Shown here: positions 32,660-41,134 of the stretch, one piece after another
Position numbering within the stretch: the stretch's first letter is position 1
Layout of the letters: every line of letters starts with the position of its first letter
Assembly: GCA_965221415.1 (NCBI GenBank)
Contig: OZ244887.1
Span: forward strand, 186,001-250,000
DNA from: UBA8337 sp965221415
GTDB lineage: Bacteria > Pseudomonadota > Alphaproteobacteria > RS24
DNA length: 64,000 bases
Reading direction: 5' to 3'
The notes under the pieces: generated by a model
Database searches by the model: none
Seen by the model: only the letters and a program-made list of their open reading frames with translations
Told to the model about the DNA's origin: nothing
Position numbers and translations under genes: made by a program

Positions 32660-33934
32660 CTATTGCGCTTTTGAAATCTGGATTTGTAAAACCTTATTGC
32701 GTTGACGGCTCATCACGCGGAAACGCAGCCCGTGAAACTCGAATACTTGGCCGACTTTTGGAATCACCCGCGCCTCGTGAATCACCAGACCCGCCACTGA
32801 GGTGGCTTCTGTATCGGGCAATGTCCAACCCATTTCACGATTTAAATCTCGAATAGACAGCGCGCCCGCGACCTCTAATGTGCCATCGGGGCGTTGCACG
32901 AGCAAATTATCTGGGCGGTCGTGCTCGTCATCAATCGAGCCGACAATCTCTTCGAGAATATCCTCCATGGTCGCCAGTCCCATAATCGCGCCATACTCAT
33001 CAACCACCAGAGCAAAATGCGCTTTGCGCGAGCGAAACGCGTTTAATTGTTCGCGCAGCGATGTGGTCTCTGGCACAAACCAAGGCGGTTTGGCGATATG
33101 GGCGATGTCCACATTGGTAGCACCCGTCGGATTGGTCGCCAGTGCGCGCAGCAAATCTTTGGTATGCAGCACGCCGATAATATTTTCAGGCTCGGTGCGC
33201 CATAGCGGGATACGCGTATAGGGGCTGTCCAACACCAGCGCGATAATCTCGTCGCTGGGCAGGCTAGCGTCGATGGTTTGCATGGCGCTGCGGTGAATCA
33301 TAATTTCTTCGAGGCTCGTATCGCCAAGGTCGAGAATGCCGCCCAGCATATCGCGGTCGCCTTTATGCACCGCGCCTTCTTGGTGGTGCAGGTCGATAGC
33401 ACCGCGAATTTCTTCATACGCAGGCACAAGGCTGACATTGGCTGAGTTCGCCAGACCCGTAATGCGCAACACCGTGCCTGAAATAAACACGATGGTGCGG
33501 GTAATCGGTGCCAGAATAAACACCAGAATACGCAACGGCCCAGCCGCCCGCAGAGCCGTGATATCGGGCGCGCGAATGGCATATGTCTTTGGCACAACCT
33601 CAGCAAACACCACCACGAGCAGGGTCATCACCAAAGTGGCATAGACCACGCCGCTTTCGCCAAACACTTCGAGAAAAACCCGCGTGGCAAGCGCTGACGC
33701 CAAAATATTGACCAGATTATTGCCGAGCAGAATCGCACCAAGCAGGCGTTCTTTTTGCTCGATGAGGGCAATGACCCAACGCGCGCGGCGCTTTTTATCT
33801 TGCTGCAAGCGCAGCATACGCGCTTTGCTGGTCGCGGTGAGCGCGGTTTCAGAGCCAGAAAGAAAAGCTGATAGCACCAGAAGAAAAACAATCAACCCCG
33901 CCGTCCATATCAGCCCAACGGAAACAGCTTCCAT
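32660..33934 (-). CDS. CNNM/CorC-family membrane protein with CBS domains
   Basis: This 424-residue protein has an N-terminal CNNM/DUF21 membrane domain of several helices to about residue 190, then a tandem CBS pair. It ends with a CorC_HlyC domain beginning near residue 340. Relatives transport or sense magnesium or other divalent cations; the older hemolysin label is misleading. It follows aroB with a one-base overlap, so aroK-aroB-corC form one transcription unit, a common alphaproteobacterial order with bolA convergent. Confidence 0.88.
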   Translation of the reverse strand: MEAVSVGLIWTAGLIVFLLVLSAFLSGSETALTATSKARMLRLQQDKKRRARWVIALIEQKERLLGAILLGNNLVNILASALATRVFLEVFGESGVVYATLVMTLLVVVFAEVVPKTYAIRAPDITALRAAGPLRILVFILAPITRTIVFISGTVLRITGLANSANVSLVPAYEEIRGAIDLHHQEGAVHKGDRDMLGGILDLGDTSLEEIMIHRSAMQTIDASLPSDEIIALVLDSPYTRIPLWRTEPENIIGVLHTKDLLRALATNPTGATNVDIAHIAKPPWFVPETTSLREQLNAFRSRKAHFALVVDEYGAIMGLATMEDILEEIVGSIDDEHDRPDNLLVQRPDGTLEVAGALSIRDLNREMGWTLPDTEATSVAGLVIHEARVIPKVGQVFEFHGLRFRVMSRQRNKVLQIQISKAQ

Positions 33935-35070
33935 CAGTCCTGCGCTCCTTGCGCTATTAAAAAGGGACGCAAATCTTCGCCCGTTACATCATCGGCAAGA
34001 AATGCCTCGCCCAACGCCCGCGCCAGAACAAACCGCATTTTGCCATCCTTCACTTTTTTGTCTTGTGCCATGGCCTCGATAAGGGCATCCGCCTTGAATG
34101 TCCCGTCGCCCGTCTCGGCCATTGTTGTCGGCAATTGACAAGCGGCTAAATGCGCCTGCAAGCGCGCTGCCTCATCGGCGGCGCACAGGCCACGGTGACT
34201 AGAAAAAGCAAAAGCCAAAACCATACCATAAGCGACCGCCTCGCCGTGCAGCAGCGCATCGCCTAAGCCTGCGACTTTTTCGAATGCATGGCCGAATGTA
34301 TGCCCTAAATTGAGCAAGGCGCGCTCGCCAGATTCGCGCTCATCGCGTGCGACAATCGCGGCCTTGGCGCGACAGCTTTGGGCAATCGCATAGCCGACCG
34401 CGTCGGGGTCGAGCGCCAACACGGCTTCGCCATTTGTCTCGAGCCAATCGAAAAAGGCACGCTCGCCAAGCGCGCCATATTTGACAATCTCAGCATAGCC
34501 TGCGCGTAGCTCGCGAGGCGATAAGGTTTTCAGCGTGTCGATATCGGCCAGCACCAAATCAGGCTGATGAAACGCGCCGATAAGGTTTTTGCCAAGCTTT
34601 GAATTGACCGCCGTTTTGCCGCCAATGGAGCTGTCGACTTGGGCGAGCAGGGTGGTCGGTATTTGGATGAAGCGTGTGCCACGGCGTAAAATCGCTGCTG
34701 CAAAGCCAGTCAAATCGCCAACGACACCGCCGCCGAGCGCGATGATGCAATCGTCCCGTTCGATTTTTTGCGCGAGTAACCAATCGCATAAATCTTCCAA
34801 CTGCGCGAAGTTTTTGGACGCTTCTCCTGACGGTACGATATAGCTGTCATGCGCAATCGACGCGCCATCCAGTGCGGCTTGCAGTGCAGGCAGATGCGCT
34901 TTGGCGACATGGCTATCGGTTATAATCGCCAGCTTTGGGCGGCTTAAAAGCGGCGCGATATAGTCACCCGCTTTGGCCAACAGAGCCGGCGCGATAATAA
35001 TATCATAGCTGCGCGCGTCCAGTGCGACAGACACCAAATCGCCATCGGGCATATGTGTGGTTTTATTCAT
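33934..35070 (-). CDS. aroB: 3-dehydroquinate synthase
   Basis: AroB converts DAHP to 3-dehydroquinate, the second step of the shikimate pathway. The 378-residue enzyme has the NAD-binding ALGGGVVGDLTGFAA segment, IPTTLLAQVDSSIGGKTAVN with the catalytic lysines, and metal-binding histidines in LNLGHTFGHAFE. It lies 24 nt downstream of aroK. Confidence 0.96.
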   Translation of the reverse strand: MNKTTHMPDGDLVSVALDARSYDIIIAPALLAKAGDYIAPLLSRPKLAIITDSHVAKAHLPALQAALDGASIAHDSYIVPSGEASKNFAQLEDLCDWLLAQKIERDDCIIALGGGVVGDLTGFAAAILRRGTRFIQIPTTLLAQVDSSIGGKTAVNSKLGKNLIGAFHQPDLVLADIDTLKTLSPRELRAGYAEIVKYGALGERAFFDWLETNGEAVLALDPDAVGYAIAQSCRAKAAIVARDERESGERALLNLGHTFGHAFEKVAGLGDALLHGEAVAYGMVLAFAFSSHRGLCAADEAARLQAHLAACQLPTTMAETGDGTFKADALIEAMAQDKKVKDGKMRFVLARALGEAFLADDVTGEDLRPFLIAQGAQD

Positions 35071-35094
35071 GTTTTGGCTTTAGAGAAACTATCG

Positions 35095-35640
35095 TCATTT
35101 GTCTAGTTTATCGAGCGCATCCAAAAGGCGTGCAACAGCTTGTTCATGCGTGCCACCGCCAACATCAACGCGCATATCAGCCTCGGCATAAATCGGGGCG
35201 CGCTGTTCTAAAAGCTCGGTGAGCTTGGCGCGCACGTCTTGACCCGCTAATAGAGGCCGCTTGTCAGGCTTTTTTTCAACCCGCTTGACCAACTCATCCA
35301 ACGGCACCTCAAGGCAGATGGAAATAGCTGATTGGCTGATGAGTTTACGGGTTTGCGGGTCGATAAAAGCACCACCGCCAAGTGCCAGAACTTGCGTTCC
35401 TTGTTTCAGCAATCGCGCAATGACGCGCCTCTCGCCATCGCGAAACGCATCTTCGCCATGTTTTTCGAAAATATCGGCGACAGTCATTTGCGCGGCGGTT
35501 TCAATCTCGCTATCGGAATCATGAAACGCCACGCCCAGCGCATCGGCAAGCCGCATGCCAAGGCTCGATTTGCCAGCCCCCATCATGCCCAAAAGCACAA
35601 TAGGCTTGTTTATTTTCCGCGCTGTTTGACCCTCGGCCAT
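35095..35640 (-). CDS. aroK: Shikimate kinase
   Basis: AroK phosphorylates shikimate with ATP. The 181-residue P-loop kinase has GMMGAGKSS near residue 18 and the DSDSEIE and LGGGAF segments of the shikimate-binding site. A lid region has RPLL and an arginine before AGQD. It is the first gene of aroK-aroB-corC. The divergent region 35641-35776 holds a promoter for the small membrane protein in the other direction. Confidence 0.95.
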   Translation of the reverse strand: MAEGQTARKINKPIVLLGMMGAGKSSLGMRLADALGVAFHDSDSEIETAAQMTVADIFEKHGEDAFRDGERRVIARLLKQGTQVLALGGGAFIDPQTRKLISQSAISICLEVPLDELVKRVEKKPDKRPLLAGQDVRAKLTELLEQRAPIYAEADMRVDVGGGTHEQAVARLLDALDKLDK

Positions 35641-35700
35641 AAACTCTCCATTAAACGACCAATCTAGGGGGTTTGCATAAAATCGTCTAGGGCAAGGAAT

Positions 35701-35732
35701 TTGCCCCGATTATGCCGTAATGCTGCTATAAT
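35701..35732 (+). promoter_or_regulatory. Predicted extended -10 promoter
   Basis: TATAAT at 35727-35732 is preceded directly by TGC, an extended -10 element. A TTGCCC 20 bp upstream (35701-35706) is poorly spaced and may not be used. The predicted start is about 38 nt before the small membrane protein start. Confidence 0.55.
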
Positions 35733-35776
35733 ACCCATGAAATTGGAATGGGGAATCGGAACGGATGGAGATCGCT

Positions 35777-35914
35777 ATGACCTCGAAACAATCGGTCATT
35801 ATCATTTTGAGCTTGGCAGTGCTGATTGGTGGGGGCATGTTTTTGTCGCGTGCCGTAGAGCCGCCACGCGAAACCGCCGTCGATGTTCTGGATAACGAGC
35901 AGTTCAACCAATAG
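35777..35914 (+). CDS. Small single-pass membrane protein of unknown function
   Basis: This 45-residue frame starts at an ATG with GGAG six bases upstream and an extended -10 promoter further up. It has one hydrophobic stretch (VIIILSLAVLIGGGMFL) at about residues 6-22 and then a charged tail ending EQFNQ. It does not match any family I recognise. It ends 12 nt before the large exported protein gene, so the two may work in one envelope process. The promoter and spacing make a real gene likely. Confidence 0.65.
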   Translation: MTSKQSVIIILSLAVLIGGGMFLSRAVEPPRETAVDVLDNEQFNQ

Positions 35915-35926
35915 GACACAAGCTTG

Positions 35927-38029
35927 ATGGCTTTTGGTAAACCTTTCAGTGCTGGCATGGTGGTCGGGCTTGTTTTGATGACAGCCCCGAGTGCCGCCCA
36001 AACGGCTTTGCGCGCACCCCTCAATATTGTGCCGCCGCCCATGCAAGCCGTGATTGGCGTGCCCGATGCCATCGACCAAAGCGGCGGAAAACTCGCCCCT
36101 CGCGTAACAGCACGGCAAATGAAACGCGCCGTGCGCGCCGTTGCATCAGCGCCGGGGGCAAAAACCGATACCGTACAGGTTGGCCAATTGGGCGTGTTGC
36201 AAGACGCCCCCGTCGGTTTGGAAGTCGGTTTAGGCCAAGATTTATGGCGCGGCGCACGACTGGCTTTCATCACCGAGCAAATGGCGCGCTTGCCCGCGAG
36301 CTTTGCAACGTCGGGACTGCGCGACATAGAATTGATTTTACACCGCAGCGCCGCCGCCGCACCAACCGGTACGGTCGATGGCACGAGTTGGTTTGGCGCA
36401 CGCCTTAATCGCTTTCTAGCACTGGGCGATACGGCATCGGTATTGGCATTGGAAGCGCTGACGGGGGCGGCAAGCAGCGATGGCTATGCCGCACGCGCCG
36501 TTGCTTTGGCGCATTTAGGCCGCGCCGATACCGCAGCCGCCTGCGCCATCCATGGTCCCCCGCGCGGTAAATTGGGGCGGCGCGATACGCTCGCGTTTTT
36601 CTTGCAGCTACGGATTTATTGTCAATTGCACGATGGTGAGTTTGAAAAAGTCAGCCTCGCCATCGAGCTGAACCAAAAGACATTAAAGGCCGACAGATTG
36701 TTTCGCGAAATGGCGTTTTTGATGGCAGCGCAAGCCCCGCTTGTTTTTGGCACAGCCGATGAAGCCAGCGCCGCAAAACAAGCCAAGCAAGACCCGCCCT
36801 TAGTTCTGCCAAGCGAATTGACCCCGATGCAAATCGTCATGCTGCAACTGGCCGGTGCGCAAGTGCCTGAAAACGTAACTTCCCTGCCACTGTTTCTAGC
36901 CGATGCGCTCGCCAATGATTACAATCAGACACCGCTTACCCAGCTTTCTGCGGCGCATGCGGCACTGGTCGCGGGGCATATGTCTGCCGAGGCGTTTTTG
37001 CAAATCAGCCAGCTTGTCGATTTGACCGCGTTTGCCCCGCGTGTGCCTTCTATAGATGAAGCTGAAGCTGAAGATGAGGCGGCGCAAACGGCGGAAGAAC
37101 CAGAAATAACCCCGCCTGCGGTGTTTTTGGCACAAAGCGTGTTGCAGGCAGATGCGACCGCCGCGCAAGACCAATCGCATGTTTTGGCGACCATTATACG
37201 CCAAGCCGCCGCCCGTGATTTATGGCGCGATGCCGTTTTGGTGTTGCAAGACCAGTTGCGCTATATGTCTGTCCCCATGCGCGAAGAGCCGTCTTATGAC
37301 GCAACGCCCGATACGCTGCTAGAGCGGTTTGAGTTTAGCTTCCCCCTTGCGCAAACCGCAGCACCCATCGCGGATGAAGATATAGCTGTTTTGCTGCCCG
37401 CTTTGCGCTATGTCGGGATGGCCGAGAAAGCCACAGATTTAGCGGGCAATCACCTAGATGATGTGGCGTATCGGGTGGTGGCATTTGGTCGCCCACAGAC
37501 AGAGGCTAGTGATGATTTGCTGTCGGCATTGCAAGCGTTTGAGGCTTCATTAGAGTCGCCCTCCCCGCAGGTCATTGTGGCCAATGATGCGGATGCGCGG
37601 TCACATCCCTTGGCTGATGTCGCCGATTTTGAAGCGCGATTAGCCATCGCCATCCCGCCGCTTGCAGATTTCATGCGCCGCGAATTGGCGATTTATCATG
37701 GTCTTGATTACGCCTTGCCGCCGAGCCTGCTTGCCGCTTTGGCCTTGCCCGAAACGGATGGCGAGCGCGCGCGGATTGCCAAGCTGGCTGATAAAAAATG
37801 GATTGGCGATTTGCTGTTAACGCTGGTGGCTAATTATGGCGAAACCGCTCCGCGCAGCTATCGCCCGACAGATATTGTGTTGATTTTACAAAGCCTGCGT
37901 CAGGCGGGTCTGTCCGATTTGGCTGATGAATTGGCTGTCGATATGTTGGTTTATGCCGCCGCTGAATTGAGCCTTGCCGCCCCCGATGCTTTCATACGCG
38001 CTCCATTGCAGGGAAGCGCGGATGAGTAA
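35927..38029 (+). CDS. Large exported protein of unknown function
   Basis: This 700-residue protein starts at the ATG at 35927; an in-frame TTG lies 3 nt before. A signal peptide is visible (AGMVVGLVLMTAPSAAQ, cleavage about residue 24). The rest is alanine-rich and mostly helical in look, with an acidic run (DEAEAEDEAAQTAEEPE) near the middle, suggesting a helical-repeat or scaffold protein in the periplasm. I recognise no catalytic motif and no cysteine pair. It is between the small membrane protein and xerD, which overlaps its last 8 bases. Confidence 0.8.
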   Translation: MAFGKPFSAGMVVGLVLMTAPSAAQTALRAPLNIVPPPMQAVIGVPDAIDQSGGKLAPRVTARQMKRAVRAVASAPGAKTDTVQVGQLGVLQDAPVGLEVGLGQDLWRGARLAFITEQMARLPASFATSGLRDIELILHRSAAAAPTGTVDGTSWFGARLNRFLALGDTASVLALEALTGAASSDGYAARAVALAHLGRADTAAACAIHGPPRGKLGRRDTLAFFLQLRIYCQLHDGEFEKVSLAIELNQKTLKADRLFREMAFLMAAQAPLVFGTADEASAAKQAKQDPPLVLPSELTPMQIVMLQLAGAQVPENVTSLPLFLADALANDYNQTPLTQLSAAHAALVAGHMSAEAFLQISQLVDLTAFAPRVPSIDEAEAEDEAAQTAEEPEITPPAVFLAQSVLQADATAAQDQSHVLATIIRQAAARDLWRDAVLVLQDQLRYMSVPMREEPSYDATPDTLLERFEFSFPLAQTAAPIADEDIAVLLPALRYVGMAEKATDLAGNHLDDVAYRVVAFGRPQTEASDDLLSALQAFEASLESPSPQVIVANDADARSHPLADVADFEARLAIAIPPLADFMRRELAIYHGLDYALPPSLLAALALPETDGERARIAKLADKKWIGDLLLTLVANYGETAPRSYRPTDIVLILQSLRQAGLSDLADELAVDMLVYAAAELSLAAPDAFIRAPLQGSADE

Positions 38030-38966
38030 GGCAGCCCAGCCGCAGATAGTTTTATTCCTCGATATGATGGATGCCGAACGCGGTGCGTCGCACAATACAC
38101 GCAGCGCATATGGGCGTGATTTGGAAAGCTTGGCGGGTTTTTTAGCGACCCGCAAAACAGATTTAGAACACGCCGATGAAAATGATTTGCAAAGCTATAT
38201 GCGTTGGTTGAACGCGCAAGGTCTGGCGGCATCGACGGCGGCGCGGCATTTATCCTGTTTGCGGCATTTTTATAAATTTCTGCTTCTCGAAGAAATCCGC
38301 GCTGATAATCCGACCGAGGGGATACATCGGCCACGCACGCAGCGTCCTTTGCCGAAGCTCTTGTCTTTGGCCGAAACCGAAGCCTTGATTGAGGCGGCGT
38401 ATGCTTTGCCGCAAAAAACCGATAAAGACATTGCCGTTCGGTTGCGCGCCATATGCCTCATCGAAGTGTTATATGCGACGGGCTTGCGGGTGTCTGAACT
38501 GGTCAGCTTGCCGCGCGCGGCGATGGATGGCCCGCTGCTGATTGTGCGCGGCAAGGGTGGTCGCGACCGCGCCGTGCCATTGTCTGAACCCGCTCGCGAT
38601 GCGATGGCCAATTGGTTGGCGAGCCAAAGCGAAGCAGAACGCGCCTCATCTTTCTTATTTCCCGCGCGCAGCAAGGCAGGCTATCTGACGCGCCAACGGT
38701 TTAGCCAGATTTTACAGACCCTCGCTGTGCGTGCAGGGTTGGACGCAAAGCGCGTCAGTCCGCATGTTCTGCGCCATGCGTTTGCAACGCATTTGGTCGA
38801 GCGTGGGGCTGATTTACGCGCCGTGCAGCAGATGCTCGGGCATGCAGATATCTCGACCACACAGATTTACACCTATGTTTTGGACGAGCGCAAAAAGCAA
38901 CTCGTGGCGCAAGGTCACCCTCTGGCAAAATTACAAGGCTTGCCAACCATGCCAGAAGCGGAATAA
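38022..38966 (+). CDS. xerD: Tyrosine recombinase XerD
   Basis: XerD with XerC resolves chromosome dimers at dif. The 314-residue protein has a core-binding N-terminal domain and the catalytic set R156, K178, H248, R251, H274 and Y283, all present. Its ATG lies inside the end of the preceding gene with AGGGA seven bases upstream. This is the housekeeping recombinase: no attachment sites, phage genes or tRNA target lie beside it. No dif site was searched for outside the gene. Confidence 0.94.
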   Translation: MSKAAQPQIVLFLDMMDAERGASHNTRSAYGRDLESLAGFLATRKTDLEHADENDLQSYMRWLNAQGLAASTAARHLSCLRHFYKFLLLEEIRADNPTEGIHRPRTQRPLPKLLSLAETEALIEAAYALPQKTDKDIAVRLRAICLIEVLYATGLRVSELVSLPRAAMDGPLLIVRGKGGRDRAVPLSEPARDAMANWLASQSEAERASSFLFPARSKAGYLTRQRFSQILQTLAVRAGLDAKRVSPHVLRHAFATHLVERGADLRAVQQMLGHADISTTQIYTYVLDERKKQLVAQGHPLAKLQGLPTMPEAE

Positions 38967-38989
38967 TTTGGATTAAAGAGAGATAAGGC

Positions 38990-39949
38990 ATGAACCAGAC
39001 CTATTTAGAATTTGAAAAATCCATCGCGGCACTCGAAGGCCAGATTCGCGAACTCCGCGAGGTCGGCAGCGATGACGGCGTGGATCTGGTCGAGGAAATC
39101 AATCGGCTAGAAGATAAAGTCAATTTACAGATTGAGAAACTCTACAAAAAACTCGACCCTTGGCAGAAAACGCAAGTCGCACGCCATCCTGCACGGCCAC
39201 ATTGCATCGACTACATCAACGTGCTGGTCGAAGACTTCATGCCCTTGGCGGGCGACCGTCTATACTCAGAAGACCATGCGGTGATTGCGGGGCTAGGTCG
39301 TTGGCGGGGACAGCGCGTGGCCATATTAGGCCATGAAAAGGGCGCGGATACGCAAGACCGCTTGAAGCATAATTTCGGCATGGCACGACCCGAAGGCTAT
39401 CGCAAAGCCGTGCGCGTGATGGATTTGGCCGAACGCTTTGGCTTGCCCGTGGTGACATTGGTCGATACAGCCGGTGCCTATCCCGGCGTCGGGGCAGAAG
39501 AGCGCGGCCAGTCAGAGGCCATTGCGCGGTGTACCGATAAATGTCTGCAATTGGGCGTGCCGTTCGTCTCTTTGATTATTGGTGAGGGCGGCTCGGGCGG
39601 GGCGTTGGCCTTGGCCACGGCAAGTCGCATTTTAATGCTGGAGCATTCGATTTATACGGTCGCCTCGCCAGAAGCATGCGCGTCGATTTTGTGGCGCTCG
39701 TCAGGTCAAGCCGATTTGGCCGCCGATGCCTTAAAAGTGACGGCGCAGGATTTGCAAGAACTCGGCGTGATTGACCGTATCTTACGCGAGCCTCTGGGCG
39801 GTGCGCATCGCGACCAAGAAAAAATAATTCGCGATGTCGGCATGGTCATCAGCGAAGAGATTGCCCAAATGGCCGATAAAACAGCGCAGCAATTACGCGA
39901 CGAGCGGCGACAAAAGTTTCTCGATATGGGACGCACAGGTATTATTTAG
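38990..39949 (+). CDS. accA: Acetyl-CoA carboxylase carboxyltransferase subunit alpha
   Basis: AccA with AccD transfers carboxyl from carboxybiotin to acetyl-CoA, giving malonyl-CoA for fatty acid synthesis. The 319-residue protein has an N-terminal helical region and the crotonase-like carboxyltransferase domain. That domain includes TAGAYPGVGAEERGQ, IGEGGSGGALA and SPEACASILW. An AGAGATAAGG region precedes the ATG. It is 23 nt downstream of xerD, and its stop is 3 bp from the stop of the convergent epoxide hydrolase. Confidence 0.96.
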   Translation: MNQTYLEFEKSIAALEGQIRELREVGSDDGVDLVEEINRLEDKVNLQIEKLYKKLDPWQKTQVARHPARPHCIDYINVLVEDFMPLAGDRLYSEDHAVIAGLGRWRGQRVAILGHEKGADTQDRLKHNFGMARPEGYRKAVRVMDLAERFGLPVVTLVDTAGAYPGVGAEERGQSEAIARCTDKCLQLGVPFVSLIIGEGGSGGALALATASRILMLEHSIYTVASPEACASILWRSSGQADLAADALKVTAQDLQELGVIDRILREPLGGAHRDQEKIIRDVGMVISEEIAQMADKTAQQLRDERRQKFLDMGRTGII

Positions 39950-39952
39950 GCG

Positions 39953-41122
39953 TTACAGCTTCTTCAAAAAATCCTGCACTTCGGCGGCAAATGTCTGGCT
40001 GTCTTCCATGGCTGCAAAATGGCCAATCTCGTCATAGTCTGTCCAGTGGATGATATGATAGCTGTCTTCCATCAAAGAGCGCGGCGGGAAACTGATATAA
40101 GGCTCGGCAAATGCGCCAACGCCGCATGGCACCTCGATTCTGTCGTCGGCGGGGATATGCGGCATTTCTTCAAAATAGCCGCGATAATACCAAACCGAAG
40201 TCGCAAATCTATCGGTCATGAGATAAATCATAATATTCGAAAGCAACTGATGCTTGGTGTAGCGCTTGGTGATGTCGCGCCCCGTATCGGTCGCAATATC
40301 GCTCCAGCCATGAAACTTTTCGACAATCCACGACGCAACTCCAAGCGGGCTGTCACTCATCGCCAATGCCAGAGATTGCGGCTTGGTCGCTTGTAATTGC
40401 AAGTAAGCCCCTTCGGATTGCATTTTTCCCGCAAAGCCTTCCGCCCATGCTTTTTCTTCGGGCGTGGTGGGCGGTTTCGCCCCTTGTATGCCATACATAT
40501 TAAGGTGCAGGCCAGCGCAGCCGCCGCCCTTATTCGTGCCGTGATGCAGCCCCAAAAGTGTGGTGACGACGCTGCCCCAATCGCCGCCTTGTGCGATATA
40601 GCTGTCATACCCCAACGCCTCGACCATCAGCTTATTCCACAAAGCGGCTGTGGTGACTTGGCCGATGGGGCGTTTGGGCGCATCAGAAAAACCATAGCCG
40701 GGTAGGCTCGGGCAAATCACATCAACGCCGTCTTGCGCATCGCCGCCATAATTTTCGGGATGAGCGAGGCGGTCAATCACATCGTTGAACTCGTAAACCG
40801 ACCCCGGCCAACCATGCGTCATAAGCAGCGCTCTGGGCGCATCGCCCGACCCCTTCTCGTGAATAAAATGAATGTTCAACCCATCCACCTCAGCCGTGAA
40901 ATGGGAAAACCGATTAAGCTCGTCGACGGTGGTTTGCCAGTCATATTCGTCTAGCCAATAGCGGCACAATTCGCGCATATAATCGACATCCGTCCCATAC
41001 GCCCAAATATCTTCGTCGTCGCCAATCTGCATTTGCGGCGGAAAATGCGCATCGCCAATGCGCTGCTTAATCCATGCCAGACGTTTGGCATCGGTCTCAA
41101 TGGTGAATGGCTTAACGCTCAT
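39953..41122 (-). CDS. Epoxide hydrolase-family alpha/beta hydrolase
   Basis: This 389-residue protein has an N-terminal epoxide-hydrolase domain (about residues 1-110, with WQTTVDELNRFSHF). An alpha/beta hydrolase domain follows with the oxyanion HGWPGS segment and the nucleophile aspartate in GGDWGS. Two tyrosines in the lid region and a final histidine near IGHFAAME would complete the family active site. These enzymes open epoxides, but the physiological substrate here is unknown. It is 12 nt downstream of secA on the same strand. Confidence 0.88.
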   Translation of the reverse strand: MSVKPFTIETDAKRLAWIKQRIGDAHFPPQMQIGDDEDIWAYGTDVDYMRELCRYWLDEYDWQTTVDELNRFSHFTAEVDGLNIHFIHEKGSGDAPRALLMTHGWPGSVYEFNDVIDRLAHPENYGGDAQDGVDVICPSLPGYGFSDAPKRPIGQVTTAALWNKLMVEALGYDSYIAQGGDWGSVVTTLLGLHHGTNKGGGCAGLHLNMYGIQGAKPPTTPEEKAWAEGFAGKMQSEGAYLQLQATKPQSLALAMSDSPLGVASWIVEKFHGWSDIATDTGRDITKRYTKHQLLSNIMIYLMTDRFATSVWYYRGYFEEMPHIPADDRIEVPCGVGAFAEPYISFPPRSLMEDSYHIIHWTDYDEIGHFAAMEDSQTFAAEVQDFLKKL

Positions 41123-41134
41123 TTTAATCTCCTT

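Noticed and set aside
35701..35895. A 64-residue plus-strand frame before the small membrane protein
   Set aside because: It overlaps the promoter and the real small frame in another phase, which has the ribosome binding site and a membrane segment.
38022..38966. Tyrosine recombinase as sign of a mobile element
   Set aside because: It is XerD by sequence and context; there are no attachment sites, phage genes or cargo.
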